Source: Oscillospiraceae bacterium (GTDB taxonomy: Bacteria; Bacillota; Clostridia; Oscillospirales; Ruminococcaceae). Taken from it: DNA of 64,000 bases. The position numbers and the translations under genes are program-made. The DNA lies in assembly GCA_020024155.1 (NCBI GenBank), contig JAHHUE010000002.1, forward strand, positions 6,876-70,875, written 5' to 3'. Each line of letters opens with the position of its first letter. Within the stretch, counting starts at the first letter, position 1. The notes below the pieces were generated by a model, which saw nothing but the letters and a program-made list of their open reading frames with translations, made no database searches and was not told where the DNA came from. Shown here piece after piece: positions 1-7,843 of the stretch.

Positions 1-276
1 ATCCTGCAAAAGTCCAACATAAGAAATACCTGCACAGTTTACAGTTGCATCAAGTCTTCCATAATTTTCAACAATATGGTCAAATAGCTCTTTTACATTT
101 GTATAATCTGAAACATTACACTTTACAAAATCTATTCCATACTGTTGACTGAGATATGTTATATCTTTGGCAGAATTATTATATGTGCCAATTACTGTAT
201 ATCCACTTTGACTAAGTGTAATGGCAATCTGTTTGCCAATTCCTCGGCTTGCACCGGTTACAAGTACAATCTTCAT
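1..276 (-). CDS. SDR-family oxidoreductase, FabG-like (partial, runs off the window)
   Basis: This is the N-terminal 92 codons of a short-chain dehydrogenase/reductase; the rest lies beyond base 1. The protein opens with MKIVLVTGASRGIGKQIA, the TGxxxGIG Rossmann motif that binds NAD(P)H. An NCAG motif follows near residue 84 (VNCAGIS). This pattern is typical of 3-oxoacyl-ACP reductase (FabG) and related SDRs. The start ATG (274-276) has GAGG about five bases upstream. The neighbouring acpP fits a fatty-acid role. The catalytic Ser-Tyr-Lys part is outside the window, so the exact substrate is not assignable. Confidence 0.85.
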   Translation of the reverse strand, partial: MKIVLVTGASRGIGKQIAITLSQSGYTVIGTYNNSAKDITYLSQQYGIDFVKCNVSDYTNVKELFDHIVENYGRLDATVNCAGISYVGLLQD

Positions 277-293
277 AAAAACCTCTTCAAACA

Positions 294-325
294 AAAGGCA
301 AGGAAACAAAATTCTCCTTGCCTTT
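294..325 (-). terminator. Intrinsic terminator of proS
   Basis: The stem AAAGGCAAGGA (294-304) pairs perfectly with TCCTTGCCTTT (315-325). A T-rich tract follows on the minus strand. It separates proS from the FabG-like gene. Confidence 0.75.
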
Positions 326-346
326 ACTTTTGTTATTTATAAAAAA

Positions 347-1786
347 TTAGTAAGCTTTACCCCAAACAACAACTGTGTCTGTTTCTTTGCCACATACCGG
401 ACAAACACCTTTTTTAACACCTTGTTCACCAAATGGCATACATCTTGAAGAAAGGCCTGCCTGGTCTTTCATTGCCTGTTCACATTCTGCACTGCCACAC
501 CAATGTGATTTAATAAAGCCGTCATTTTTGTCAGCTTGAGCAATGATTTCTTCCATTTTTTCAAGTTCAACAGTTCTTGTTACAAGATTTTCTTTTGCTC
601 TGTTGTACAAATCTTGTTCAAGATTTTTATAGAGTTTTGCAAGTTCTTCTTCAAGGTTATCAAGACTTACAAAGAGTTTTTCTCTTGTATCACGACGAAC
701 AAGAACACACTGATTTTTCTCTATATCTTTTGGACCAATTTCAAGACGAACTGGAACACCTTTCATTTCATATTCGCTGAATTTCCAACCTGGTGAGTTT
801 TCAGAATCATCAAGTTTAACTCTGTAAAGTTTTTCAAGTTGTGCTTTAAGTTCGTTTGCTTTTTCAAGAACACCTTCTTTGTGCTGAGCAACAGGAATAA
901 TAACAAGCTGATATGGAGCAACTGCTGGTGGCAAAACAAGACCTTCATCGTCGCCATGGCACATTATAAGAGCACCGATAACTCTTGTTGACATACCCCA
1001 AGAAGTTTGATATGGATATGAAATACCATTATTTCTATCTGCAAATGTGATGTCAAATGCTCTTGTAAAGCCGTCACCAAAGTAATGGCTTGTACCACTC
1101 TGCAAAGCTTTACCGTCGTGCATCATAGCTTCAACTGTATATGTAGCTTCTGCACCTGCAAATTTTTCGCTGTCTGTTTTCTGACCTCTGATAACAGGTA
1201 CCATAAGTTCAGTTTCAAGGAAATCTGCGTATGTTTCAAGCTGTTGAAGTGTTTCTGCTTTTGCTTCTTCTGCTGTTTCGTGAAGTGTATGACCTTCATT
1301 CCACCAAAATTCACGACCACGAAGGAATGGTCTTGTTGTTTTTTCCCATCTTACAACACTGCACCATTGATTATAAAGGAATGGCAACTGACGATAGCTT
1401 TGGAGAATATTTTTCCAGTGGTCACAGAATAAAACTTCACTTGTTGGACGCACACACATACGCTCTTCAAGTTTTTCTTTACCACCAAAGTCAATCCATG
1501 CTACTTCCGGAGCAAAGCCTTCAACATGGTCTTTTTCTTTTTGTAAAAGACTTTCTGGAATAAGCAAAGGAAGTGCCATATTCACATGACCTGTTGCTTT
1601 AAAGCGTCTATCAAGACATTTCTGAATGTTTTCCCATATAGCATAGCCATAAGGACGCACAAACATAAAACCTTTAACAGTTGAATAATCAACAAGTTCT
1701 GCTTTAAGACAAATATCTGTAAACCATTGTGCAAAATCTTCATCACGACTTGTGATGCTTTTTACTAATTTTTTATCGTTCGCCAT
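347..1786 (-). CDS. proS: Prolyl-tRNA synthetase, short eukaryote/archaeon-like type
   Basis: Charges tRNA-Pro with proline in the cytoplasm. It has 479 residues and lacks the editing (INS) domain of the long bacterial form. Class II motifs are visible: CVRPTSE near residue 111, then WEKTTRPFLRGREFWWNEGH (motif 2 region) near residue 147. An anticodon-binding domain follows, and a C-terminal zinc-type region carries Cys pairs (CGSAEC, CPVCG) and ends in the conserved aromatic tail WGKAY. The start ATG is preceded by AGAGGA. Codon choice looks well adapted, as in highly expressed genes. It lies between two terminators and so may be transcribed alone. Confidence 0.96.
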   Translation of the reverse strand: MANDKKLVKSITSRDEDFAQWFTDICLKAELVDYSTVKGFMFVRPYGYAIWENIQKCLDRRFKATGHVNMALPLLIPESLLQKEKDHVEGFAPEVAWIDFGGKEKLEERMCVRPTSEVLFCDHWKNILQSYRQLPFLYNQWCSVVRWEKTTRPFLRGREFWWNEGHTLHETAEEAKAETLQQLETYADFLETELMVPVIRGQKTDSEKFAGAEATYTVEAMMHDGKALQSGTSHYFGDGFTRAFDITFADRNNGISYPYQTSWGMSTRVIGALIMCHGDDEGLVLPPAVAPYQLVIIPVAQHKEGVLEKANELKAQLEKLYRVKLDDSENSPGWKFSEYEMKGVPVRLEIGPKDIEKNQCVLVRRDTREKLFVSLDNLEEELAKLYKNLEQDLYNRAKENLVTRTVELEKMEEIIAQADKNDGFIKSHWCGSAECEQAMKDQAGLSSRCMPFGEQGVKKGVCPVCGKETDTVVVWGKAY

Positions 1787-1812
1787 TATAAATCCTCTCT
1801 TAACAAAAAAAC

Positions 1813-1840
1813 TTGCCCCTTAAATTTATATAAGGGGCAA
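1813..1840 (-). terminator. Intrinsic terminator of acpP
   Basis: A perfect 10-bp stem, TTGCCCCTTA (1813-1822) with TAAGGGGCAA (1831-1840), is followed on the minus strand by a run of seven T. Confidence 0.85.
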
Positions 1841-1846
1841 AATATA

Positions 1847-2074
1847 TTACATATTATCTTCTATAAATTTTACAACATCGCCCACTGTTTTCAAGTCTTC
1901 GATAGCATTTTCGGGAACTTCTATATTAAATTCATCTTCAATAGACATAACAATATCAACAAGGTCTATGCTGTCTGCATCAAAATCATCCATAAGGTTT
2001 GAATCCATTGTAACTATTTCTTCACTAAGTTCCAATTGTTCACAAATAATTTTTCTCAATTTTTCAAAAACCAT
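1847..2074 (-). CDS. acpP: Acyl carrier protein
   Basis: This 75-residue acidic protein carries growing acyl chains on a 4'-phosphopantetheine arm in type II fatty acid synthesis. The attachment site is Ser35 in DADSIDLVD, close to the canonical DSLD motif. I chose ATG at 2074 (MVFEKLRK), because AAGGAG sits seven bases upstream. An upstream in-frame methionine (2092) would place that ribosome binding site inside the coding region. It is 104 bp downstream of tsaD and has its own strong terminator. A FabG-like gene lies nearby, but no other fab genes are in the window. Confidence 0.95.
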   Translation of the reverse strand: MVFEKLRKIICEQLELSEEIVTMDSNLMDDFDADSIDLVDIVMSIEDEFNIEVPENAIEDLKTVGDVVKFIEDNM

Positions 2075-2178
2075 AGTTATTCTCCTTAACATAATATTTT
2101 TATTTTAAGTGGATACTCCACTATTTTACCTATTTATCTATTCATTTATAACTTTTTTTATACAAATTGTCAAGCCAT

Positions 2179-3180
2179 TTAACGATAATCTATATTGAGA
2201 TTTGCTATTCCGTTAAGTGATGTATCTCCAATATTACCCGATAAATACTCATAATATCCTTGTGCTGCAATCATAGCCCCATTGTCACCACAAAGTTCTA
2301 TATCTGGGCAAACAAACTTCTTACCTTTTGCTTTTTCTTGTATAAGCTCTCTCAATCTTCTGTTTGCTGCAACGCCACCTGCAATTGCAATTGTATCATA
2401 TCCAAATTCATTTGATGCGTTTACAAGATTATCGCTGAGTATTTGTGATATTTTTTCTTCAAAACTTGCTGCAAGGCTGTTTATATCTGTTTCTTCTCCT
2501 TTCATATTGTTTGTATTAAAAATATTTATAACCGCTGTTTTTAAACCAGAAAAACTTACATCATATTTATTTTCTGTATGTGGTGTAGGTAATTTGTATT
2601 TTGTTTTATCTCCTGAAAGTGCAGCCTTTGAAACAGCCGGACCCCCTGGATAACCAAGACCTAATGTACGGCTTACTTTATCAAAAGCCTCACCTGCTGC
2701 GTCATCTATTGTTCTGCCAATAACACGAAATTTTGTGTAATCTTCAACTGCAACAATATGACTATGTCCACCAGATGCAACAAGGCAGATAAACGGTGGT
2801 TTAAGGTCTTTATGTGTAAGATATAAAGCTGCAATATGCCCTCTTATATGGTGTGTTGGAACAAGTGGTTTTCCGCTTGCAAAACTAAGTCCCTTTGCAA
2901 AATTAACACCAACAAGCAACGCACCAATAAGACCCGGTGCAAATGTACAAGCAATTGCGTCTATATCATTTACAGTAAGATTTGCGTCGTCAAAGCATTT
3001 CTGAACCACTTCACTTACAGCATCAATATGTCTTCTCGAAGCAATTTCCGGCACAACACCACCATATAAACCGTGTTCTTCTGCTTGTGAATAAACTATA
3101 CTTGAAAGTATTTCTCTGCCATCTTTAACAATGGAAGCAGCTGTTTCGTCACAGCTGGATTCTATACCTAAAACTAACAT
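2179..3180 (-). CDS. tsaD: tRNA N6-threonylcarbamoyladenosine transferase TsaD
   Basis: TsaD (also Gcp/YgjD) transfers threonylcarbamoyl from TC-AMP to A37 of ANN-decoding tRNAs, working with TsaB and TsaE. The 333-residue protein has the ASKHA fold start LGIESSCDET. It also has the iron/zinc-binding HxxxH at residues 111-115 (HIRGH), the ASGGHSH loop and the AGGVAANRRLR segment. Length matches the family. It follows rimI by 51 bp, a pairing common in Firmicutes. The usual partner tsaB is absent from this stretch. Confidence 0.96.
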   Translation of the reverse strand: MLVLGIESSCDETAASIVKDGREILSSIVYSQAEEHGLYGGVVPEIASRRHIDAVSEVVQKCFDDANLTVNDIDAIACTFAPGLIGALLVGVNFAKGLSFASGKPLVPTHHIRGHIAALYLTHKDLKPPFICLVASGGHSHIVAVEDYTKFRVIGRTIDDAAGEAFDKVSRTLGLGYPGGPAVSKAALSGDKTKYKLPTPHTENKYDVSFSGLKTAVINIFNTNNMKGEETDINSLAASFEEKISQILSDNLVNASNEFGYDTIAIAGGVAANRRLRELIQEKAKGKKFVCPDIELCGDNGAMIAAQGYYEYLSGNIGDTSLNGIANLNIDYR

Positions 3181-3231
3181 ATATATTCCTTCTTAATATT
3201 TTCAATTACATCTAACCGTATAATTATACTA

Positions 3232-3654
3232 TTATACATCTCTTTTGTAAATAATAGCAGTTTCTGTTGGGTTTTGATAAAAGTTTTTTCTCTTTCCAAG
3301 CATTTCAAAACCCAGTTTTTCGTATAATCTTATAGCTGATATATTGCTTTCTCTTACTTCCAAAACACAAGGAAGATTTATCTGTGATAATGTTTCTTTG
3401 AGAAGATATTCGCCATAACCTTTTCTTTGTTTTTCTTTATCTGTAACAACAAATACCAACTCTGCGTCATCACTTACAAGGTATGATATGAATGCAACCA
3501 CATTTTTCTCATCTTCCAAAACAAAACTTTTTATACTGTCGTTAGCCAAACTGTCAGAAAGAGCTTTTTTGCTCCATCCGTCTATAACATTTTTAAAAAT
3601 TTCAGAAACTTTATCAACATCTTCTTGCTGAAAAGCTCTAACCTTTTGCAACAT
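3232..3654 (-). CDS. rimI: Ribosomal protein S18-alanine N-acetyltransferase, RimI-like
   Basis: A 140-residue GNAT acetyltransferase. The acetyl-CoA loop QRKGYGEYLL (RxxGxG/A type) lies near residue 82, followed by LEVRESNISAIRLYEKLGFE, which is characteristic of RimI. In bacteria RimI acetylates the N-terminal alanine of ribosomal protein S18, and it is often encoded next to tsaD as here. The start overlaps the last 17 bases of polA in another frame, so the two are translationally close. Assignment to rimI over a generic GNAT rests on the motif and the tsaD neighbour. Confidence 0.85.
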   Translation of the reverse strand: MLQKVRAFQQEDVDKVSEIFKNVIDGWSKKALSDSLANDSIKSFVLEDEKNVVAFISYLVSDDAELVFVVTDKEKQRKGYGEYLLKETLSQINLPCVLEVRESNISAIRLYEKLGFEMLGKRKNFYQNPTETAIIYKRDV

Positions 3655-6169
3655 ACCAGTTTTCCCCCATATTTACATCTACTTTGAGTGGAACTGAAAG
3701 TTTTGCAGCACCCTGCATTTCTTCAAGAAGAATTTTCATTGCTTTTTCTTTTTCTTCAATTGGTGCTTCAACAATAAGTTCGTCGTGTACCTGTAAAATA
3801 AGTTTTGCTTTAAGTCCTTCTTCTTTAAGTCTGTTTGCAACTTTTACCATTGCAATTTTGATTATATCGGCACTTGTACCTTGAATTGGTGTATTCATTG
3901 CCATTCTTGCACCAAGAGCCTGAATATTTTTATTTGAGTTATTTATTTCTGGCAATACACGCTTACGGTTATACAGTGTTGCAACATATCCATTATCTTT
4001 TGCAAACTGTGTTATTGTGCTCATATATTCTTTAACGCCTTTAAATGTATTTAGATAATTCTTTATAAATTCATCAGCTTCTTTAACTGTTATGCCCACA
4101 TCTTTTGCAAGACTGAATGCACCTATGCCATATACAATACCAAAGTTTACAGCTTTTGCACGAGAACGGATTTTAGGTGTAACCATTTCAACCGGAAGTC
4201 CCATAATAGCAGCTGCTGTTTGAGTGTGAATATCTTCATTGTTGATAAATGCTTTTTGCATAGTTTCATCGCCACTTATATGTGCAAGTATGCGAAGTTC
4301 TATCTGAGAATAGTCAGCATCAAGTAAAATATAGCCTTCTTTTGCAACAAAGAATTTACGCAATTTTTGCCCTAATTCTGTTCTTACAGGAATATTCTGC
4401 AAGTTAGGTTCACCAGAAGAAATTCTGCCAGTTCTTGTTTCCGTTTGATTGAATGTTGTGTGAATTCTGCCGTCTTCTTTTATCTTATCTTTTAAGCCTT
4501 CAACATAAGTGCTGTTGAGTTTTTGATATGTGCGATAATTTAAGATTTTATCTATAACCGGATGATATTTTCTCAACCCTTCTAAAACTTCTGCATTTGT
4601 TGAGTAACCGGATTTTGTTTTTTTACCGGTTGGAAGTTCCAGTGTTTCAAATAAAGCTTTACCAAGTTGTTTTGGACTGTTAAGGTTAAATTCATAACCA
4701 ACCATTTCATAAACACTCTGCAAGTCTTTTGCAAGTTGTTCTTTAAGCATTTCACCAAATTCTGTAAGTGCTTTTTTATCAACTCCAAAGCCTTCGTATT
4801 CCATATCAGCAAGCACTTTTGCAAGTGGCATTTCTATTTCGTATAAAAGTTCTTGTTGATTTTCGTCCTCAACAAATTTTTTATAATACTCATAAACCTG
4901 CATAGCAAAAGGAGCAAAAACATCTGCACAGTCAAACTCTGCAACAGCATCACAAGATGCAGAAATTCTTTCAAAATCATAGCTTGCAGCACTTGGATTT
5001 GCAAGATATGCTGCAAGTTTCATACAAAACACAACATTATTTATCTGTATTTTATTTTCATTGCAGAAATTATATAAAGATTTACTGTCATAAGCTATTT
5101 TTTCTTTTGTTTTATCCTCTAAAAATTCTTTCAGAAGTTCGCTATCTGATTTGCAAGAATAAATATTTTTATCCCACATAACGATAAATTTTTCTTCGTT
5201 TTGATATACAATAGCCTTGTTTAAGGAGTTATCAAAGTCTTTGATTTCAATATATTCAAGAGTTTTAACTGTATCAAACAAATTTGTATTTTCAATATTT
5301 TCTGATGGAACAATTTTTTCTGCCATAGAAAACATTTCAAGGCTTTTAAGTGTGTGAGAAACCTTCTGTGAGTCTAATGTTTTTTTGATGTAGGATTCTG
5401 GATTTGTGTCTATATCTACATCACAACATATAGTACCAAGTTTTTGAGAAAGATATGCCATTTCTTTGTCTGCTATAAGTTTTTCTCTAACACTTTTTTT
5501 TATGGCAGGGTCATCAATATTTTCATAAACGCCGTCAAGACTGTTAAATTTCTGCAAAAGAGAAACAGCTGTTTTTTCTCCAACTCCTTTTACACCGGGA
5601 ATATTATCAGATGTATCCCCCATAAGAGCCTTAAGGTCTATAAGTTTATCTGGTGTAAGACCATATTTTTCAGTTACAGCATTAACATCCATTATTTGAT
5701 TTTGCCCTTTACCCGATTGTGTCGTTGCAAGAATAATATTTACATTTTCATCTGCAAGCTGCAAAGAATCTCTATCACCGGTAGCAATATAGCATTTATC
5801 CCCTCTTGCTGAACAACTTTTTGCTATTGTTCCAAGAATATCATCAGCCTCAAAACCTTCTTTGGTTATAATTGTATATCCAAGGTCTGTTAATAATTCC
5901 TTTAAAACTGGCATTTGCTGTGCCAATTCTTCCGGCATACCTTTACGAGTACCCTTGTATCCGTCATACATCTTATGTCTGAATGTTTTTGCTTTAAGGT
6001 CAAAAGCAATAGCAATACGGTCTGGTTTTATTTCCTGTTCAAGTTTTATAAGAATGTTTAAAAAGCCATATATACCGTTTGTATATTGACCATCTTTTGT
6101 TGTTAAAAGTTTTATGCCATAAAAAGCACGGTTCAGAATACTGTTTCCGTCAAGTGCCAAAAATTTCAT
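3638..6169 (-). CDS. polA: DNA polymerase I
   Basis: Replication and repair polymerase of 843 residues. The N-terminal third is the 5'-3' exonuclease/flap nuclease, with acidic motifs such as EADDILGT, TGDRDSLQL and GDTSDNIPGVKGVGEKTA. The C-terminal half is the family A polymerase: motif A DADYSQIELRILAH, motif B RSRAKAVNFGIVYGIG and motif C QVHDELIVEA. The middle region aligns in position with the 3'-5' proofreading domain but lacks the DxE metal-binding motif, as in Bacillus Pol I. It should therefore not proofread. It is first in the polA-rimI-tsaD run. Confidence 0.97.
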   Translation of the reverse strand: MKFLALDGNSILNRAFYGIKLLTTKDGQYTNGIYGFLNILIKLEQEIKPDRIAIAFDLKAKTFRHKMYDGYKGTRKGMPEELAQQMPVLKELLTDLGYTIITKEGFEADDILGTIAKSCSARGDKCYIATGDRDSLQLADENVNIILATTQSGKGQNQIMDVNAVTEKYGLTPDKLIDLKALMGDTSDNIPGVKGVGEKTAVSLLQKFNSLDGVYENIDDPAIKKSVREKLIADKEMAYLSQKLGTICCDVDIDTNPESYIKKTLDSQKVSHTLKSLEMFSMAEKIVPSENIENTNLFDTVKTLEYIEIKDFDNSLNKAIVYQNEEKFIVMWDKNIYSCKSDSELLKEFLEDKTKEKIAYDSKSLYNFCNENKIQINNVVFCMKLAAYLANPSAASYDFERISASCDAVAEFDCADVFAPFAMQVYEYYKKFVEDENQQELLYEIEMPLAKVLADMEYEGFGVDKKALTEFGEMLKEQLAKDLQSVYEMVGYEFNLNSPKQLGKALFETLELPTGKKTKSGYSTNAEVLEGLRKYHPVIDKILNYRTYQKLNSTYVEGLKDKIKEDGRIHTTFNQTETRTGRISSGEPNLQNIPVRTELGQKLRKFFVAKEGYILLDADYSQIELRILAHISGDETMQKAFINNEDIHTQTAAAIMGLPVEMVTPKIRSRAKAVNFGIVYGIGAFSLAKDVGITVKEADEFIKNYLNTFKGVKEYMSTITQFAKDNGYVATLYNRKRVLPEINNSNKNIQALGARMAMNTPIQGTSADIIKIAMVKVANRLKEEGLKAKLILQVHDELIVEAPIEEKEKAMKILLEEMQGAAKLSVPLKVDVNMGENWYVAKG

Positions 6170-6278
6170 ATTTTTACCCCATATTAAATAATAATTTACT
6201 TATTAGTATACCATATTTCTGCAATTTATGGTATAATATTTGACTACAAAATAATTTATTTTTTTAAACGAGGTTTTA

Positions 6279-7247
6279 ATGGAAATTAAAGGTTTAAATA
6301 TAAAAAATAAAGCTGTTCTTGCTCCAATGGCCGGTTTTTGCGACATTGTTATGCGTAAAGTTGCTGATGATTTTGACGCTGGCTTTACTGTTAGTGAACT
6401 TATCAGTGCAAGAGCTTTATATTATGGCGATAAAAAAAGTCACACTCTTATGGATAATTTTGACTGTAAAAGTCCGTATGGTATTCAGCTTTTTGGCTTT
6501 GAGCCAAATGATTTTATTTCTGCAACAGAACACACTTTAAAGCACAATCCGGATTTTATTGATATAAATATGGGTTGTCCTGCACCTAAAATAGTTAATA
6601 ACGGCAGCGGCAGTGCTCTTATGAAAACACCAGAGCTTGCACAGCAAATTGCAAAGACTGTTGTTGATAATGCAAAAGGCTTGCCAGTAAGTGTAAAAAT
6701 GCGTAAAGGCTGGGACGAAAACTGTATAACTGCTGTTGAGCTTGCAAAACGATGTGAAGATGTGGGTGTAAGTTTCATTACTGTTCACGCAAGAACAAGA
6801 GTAGAAATGTATAACCCTGGTATTGACCTTGATATAATCAAAGCTGTAAAACAAGCTGTAAATATTCCTGTTATAGGAAACGGTGATATAACTTGCCCAG
6901 AAGATGCAATAAAAATGATGGATTACACCGGTTGTGATTATGTTATGGTTGGCAGAGAAGCGTTAAGCCGTCCTTGGATATTCAAACAGATTAAACAAGC
7001 TATTAACGGCGAAACTATTGACAGTGACCCAACTATTGAAGAGAGAATGAAATTATTGTTGTGGCACATTGAAAAGCTATGTGAAGTAAACGGTGAAAGT
7101 GCCGGTATGAAAAAAGCTCGTGGGCAGGCAGCTTTGTATATGAAAGGTCTGCGTGGAGCAGCTCATTTAAGATATCTTACTAATAGCTTAACGGTATTTG
7201 ATGATGCAAAAAATCTTGTTAATGAGGTATTAAAAGAAAATGTTTAA
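6279..7247 (+). CDS. dusB: tRNA-dihydrouridine synthase, DusB-like
   Basis: FMN- and NADPH-dependent reduction of uridine to dihydrouridine in tRNA D-loops. The 322-residue TIM-barrel protein begins with the flavin-binding LAPMAGFCD segment. It has the catalytic cysteine in DINMGCPAPKI, the KMRKGWD strand, the HARTR motif and the phosphate-binding GNGDI and MVGREALSRPW segments. Length and motifs match the DusB family. It is the first gene of a plus-strand run divergent from polA, and its end overlaps the next gene by eight bases, which suggests translational coupling. Confidence 0.95.
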   Translation: MEIKGLNIKNKAVLAPMAGFCDIVMRKVADDFDAGFTVSELISARALYYGDKKSHTLMDNFDCKSPYGIQLFGFEPNDFISATEHTLKHNPDFIDINMGCPAPKIVNNGSGSALMKTPELAQQIAKTVVDNAKGLPVSVKMRKGWDENCITAVELAKRCEDVGVSFITVHARTRVEMYNPGIDLDIIKAVKQAVNIPVIGNGDITCPEDAIKMMDYTGCDYVMVGREALSRPWIFKQIKQAINGETIDSDPTIEERMKLLLWHIEKLCEVNGESAGMKKARGQAALYMKGLRGAAHLRYLTNSLTVFDDAKNLVNEVLKENV

Positions 7248-7824
7248 TTTTAACGCTCTTGTTTCTCGTATAAAATATATTCCAAGATGGAGTCTTATGC
7301 GACAAAGCCGTCAGGAATTTTTGGCAGAACATACAACAGAAGTTATGCAAATAGCACATACTCTTGCTGCAATTGCAAATAAAAAGTTTGGTCAGAATGT
7401 AAATACAGAAAATATAATTATTTGTGGTTTATACCACGATATAAGCGAAATTTTAACCGGAGATATGCCAACTCCTGTTAAATATAATGACGAAACTTTA
7501 AAATGTGCTTATAAAGATATGGAAGCAAAAGCAATTGCTAAAATGCTTGAAACAATTGATGAAGATATAAAAGATGATATTTCTCCGTTTGTAACAGCAG
7601 AAAATCTTTCAGAAAGAGAAACAAAGATACTGAAAGCAGCAGACAAATTTTCTGCTCTTATAAAATGTATGGAAGAATTGCAGTGTGGAAATGCTGAGTT
7701 TAAATCTGCGTATACAAGCACAAAACAAAGTCTAGAAGATATGCATCTGCCTGAAATTGACTATTTTATAAAAAATATGTTGCCTTCTTACAGTTTATGT
7801 CTTGATGAGCTTGCAAAAATTTAA
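7240..7824 (+). CDS. yfbR: 5'-deoxynucleotidase, YfbR-type HD-domain protein
   Basis: Predicted to dephosphorylate deoxyribonucleoside 5'-monophosphates. The 194-residue sequence follows the E. coli YfbR pattern closely: IPRWSLMR, then AEHTTEV with the first metal-binding His, CGLYHDISEILTGDMPTPVK with the HD pair, and KAADKFSALIKCMEELQ with the distal Asp. The C-terminal LPEIDYF...LPSYSLCLDELA also matches. It starts inside the end of dusB. A cytosolic nucleotide-pool role is inferred from the family. Confidence 0.9.
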   Translation: MFNFNALVSRIKYIPRWSLMRQSRQEFLAEHTTEVMQIAHTLAAIANKKFGQNVNTENIIICGLYHDISEILTGDMPTPVKYNDETLKCAYKDMEAKAIAKMLETIDEDIKDDISPFVTAENLSERETKILKAADKFSALIKCMEELQCGNAEFKSAYTSTKQSLEDMHLPEIDYFIKNMLPSYSLCLDELAKI

Positions 7825-7843
7825 ACAATAAAGGAGCTATAAG

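Noticed and set aside
536..1563. Several open frames on the plus strand within proS
   Set aside because: They are antisense shadows of proS with no ribosome sites and low-complexity Phe/Cys-rich translations.
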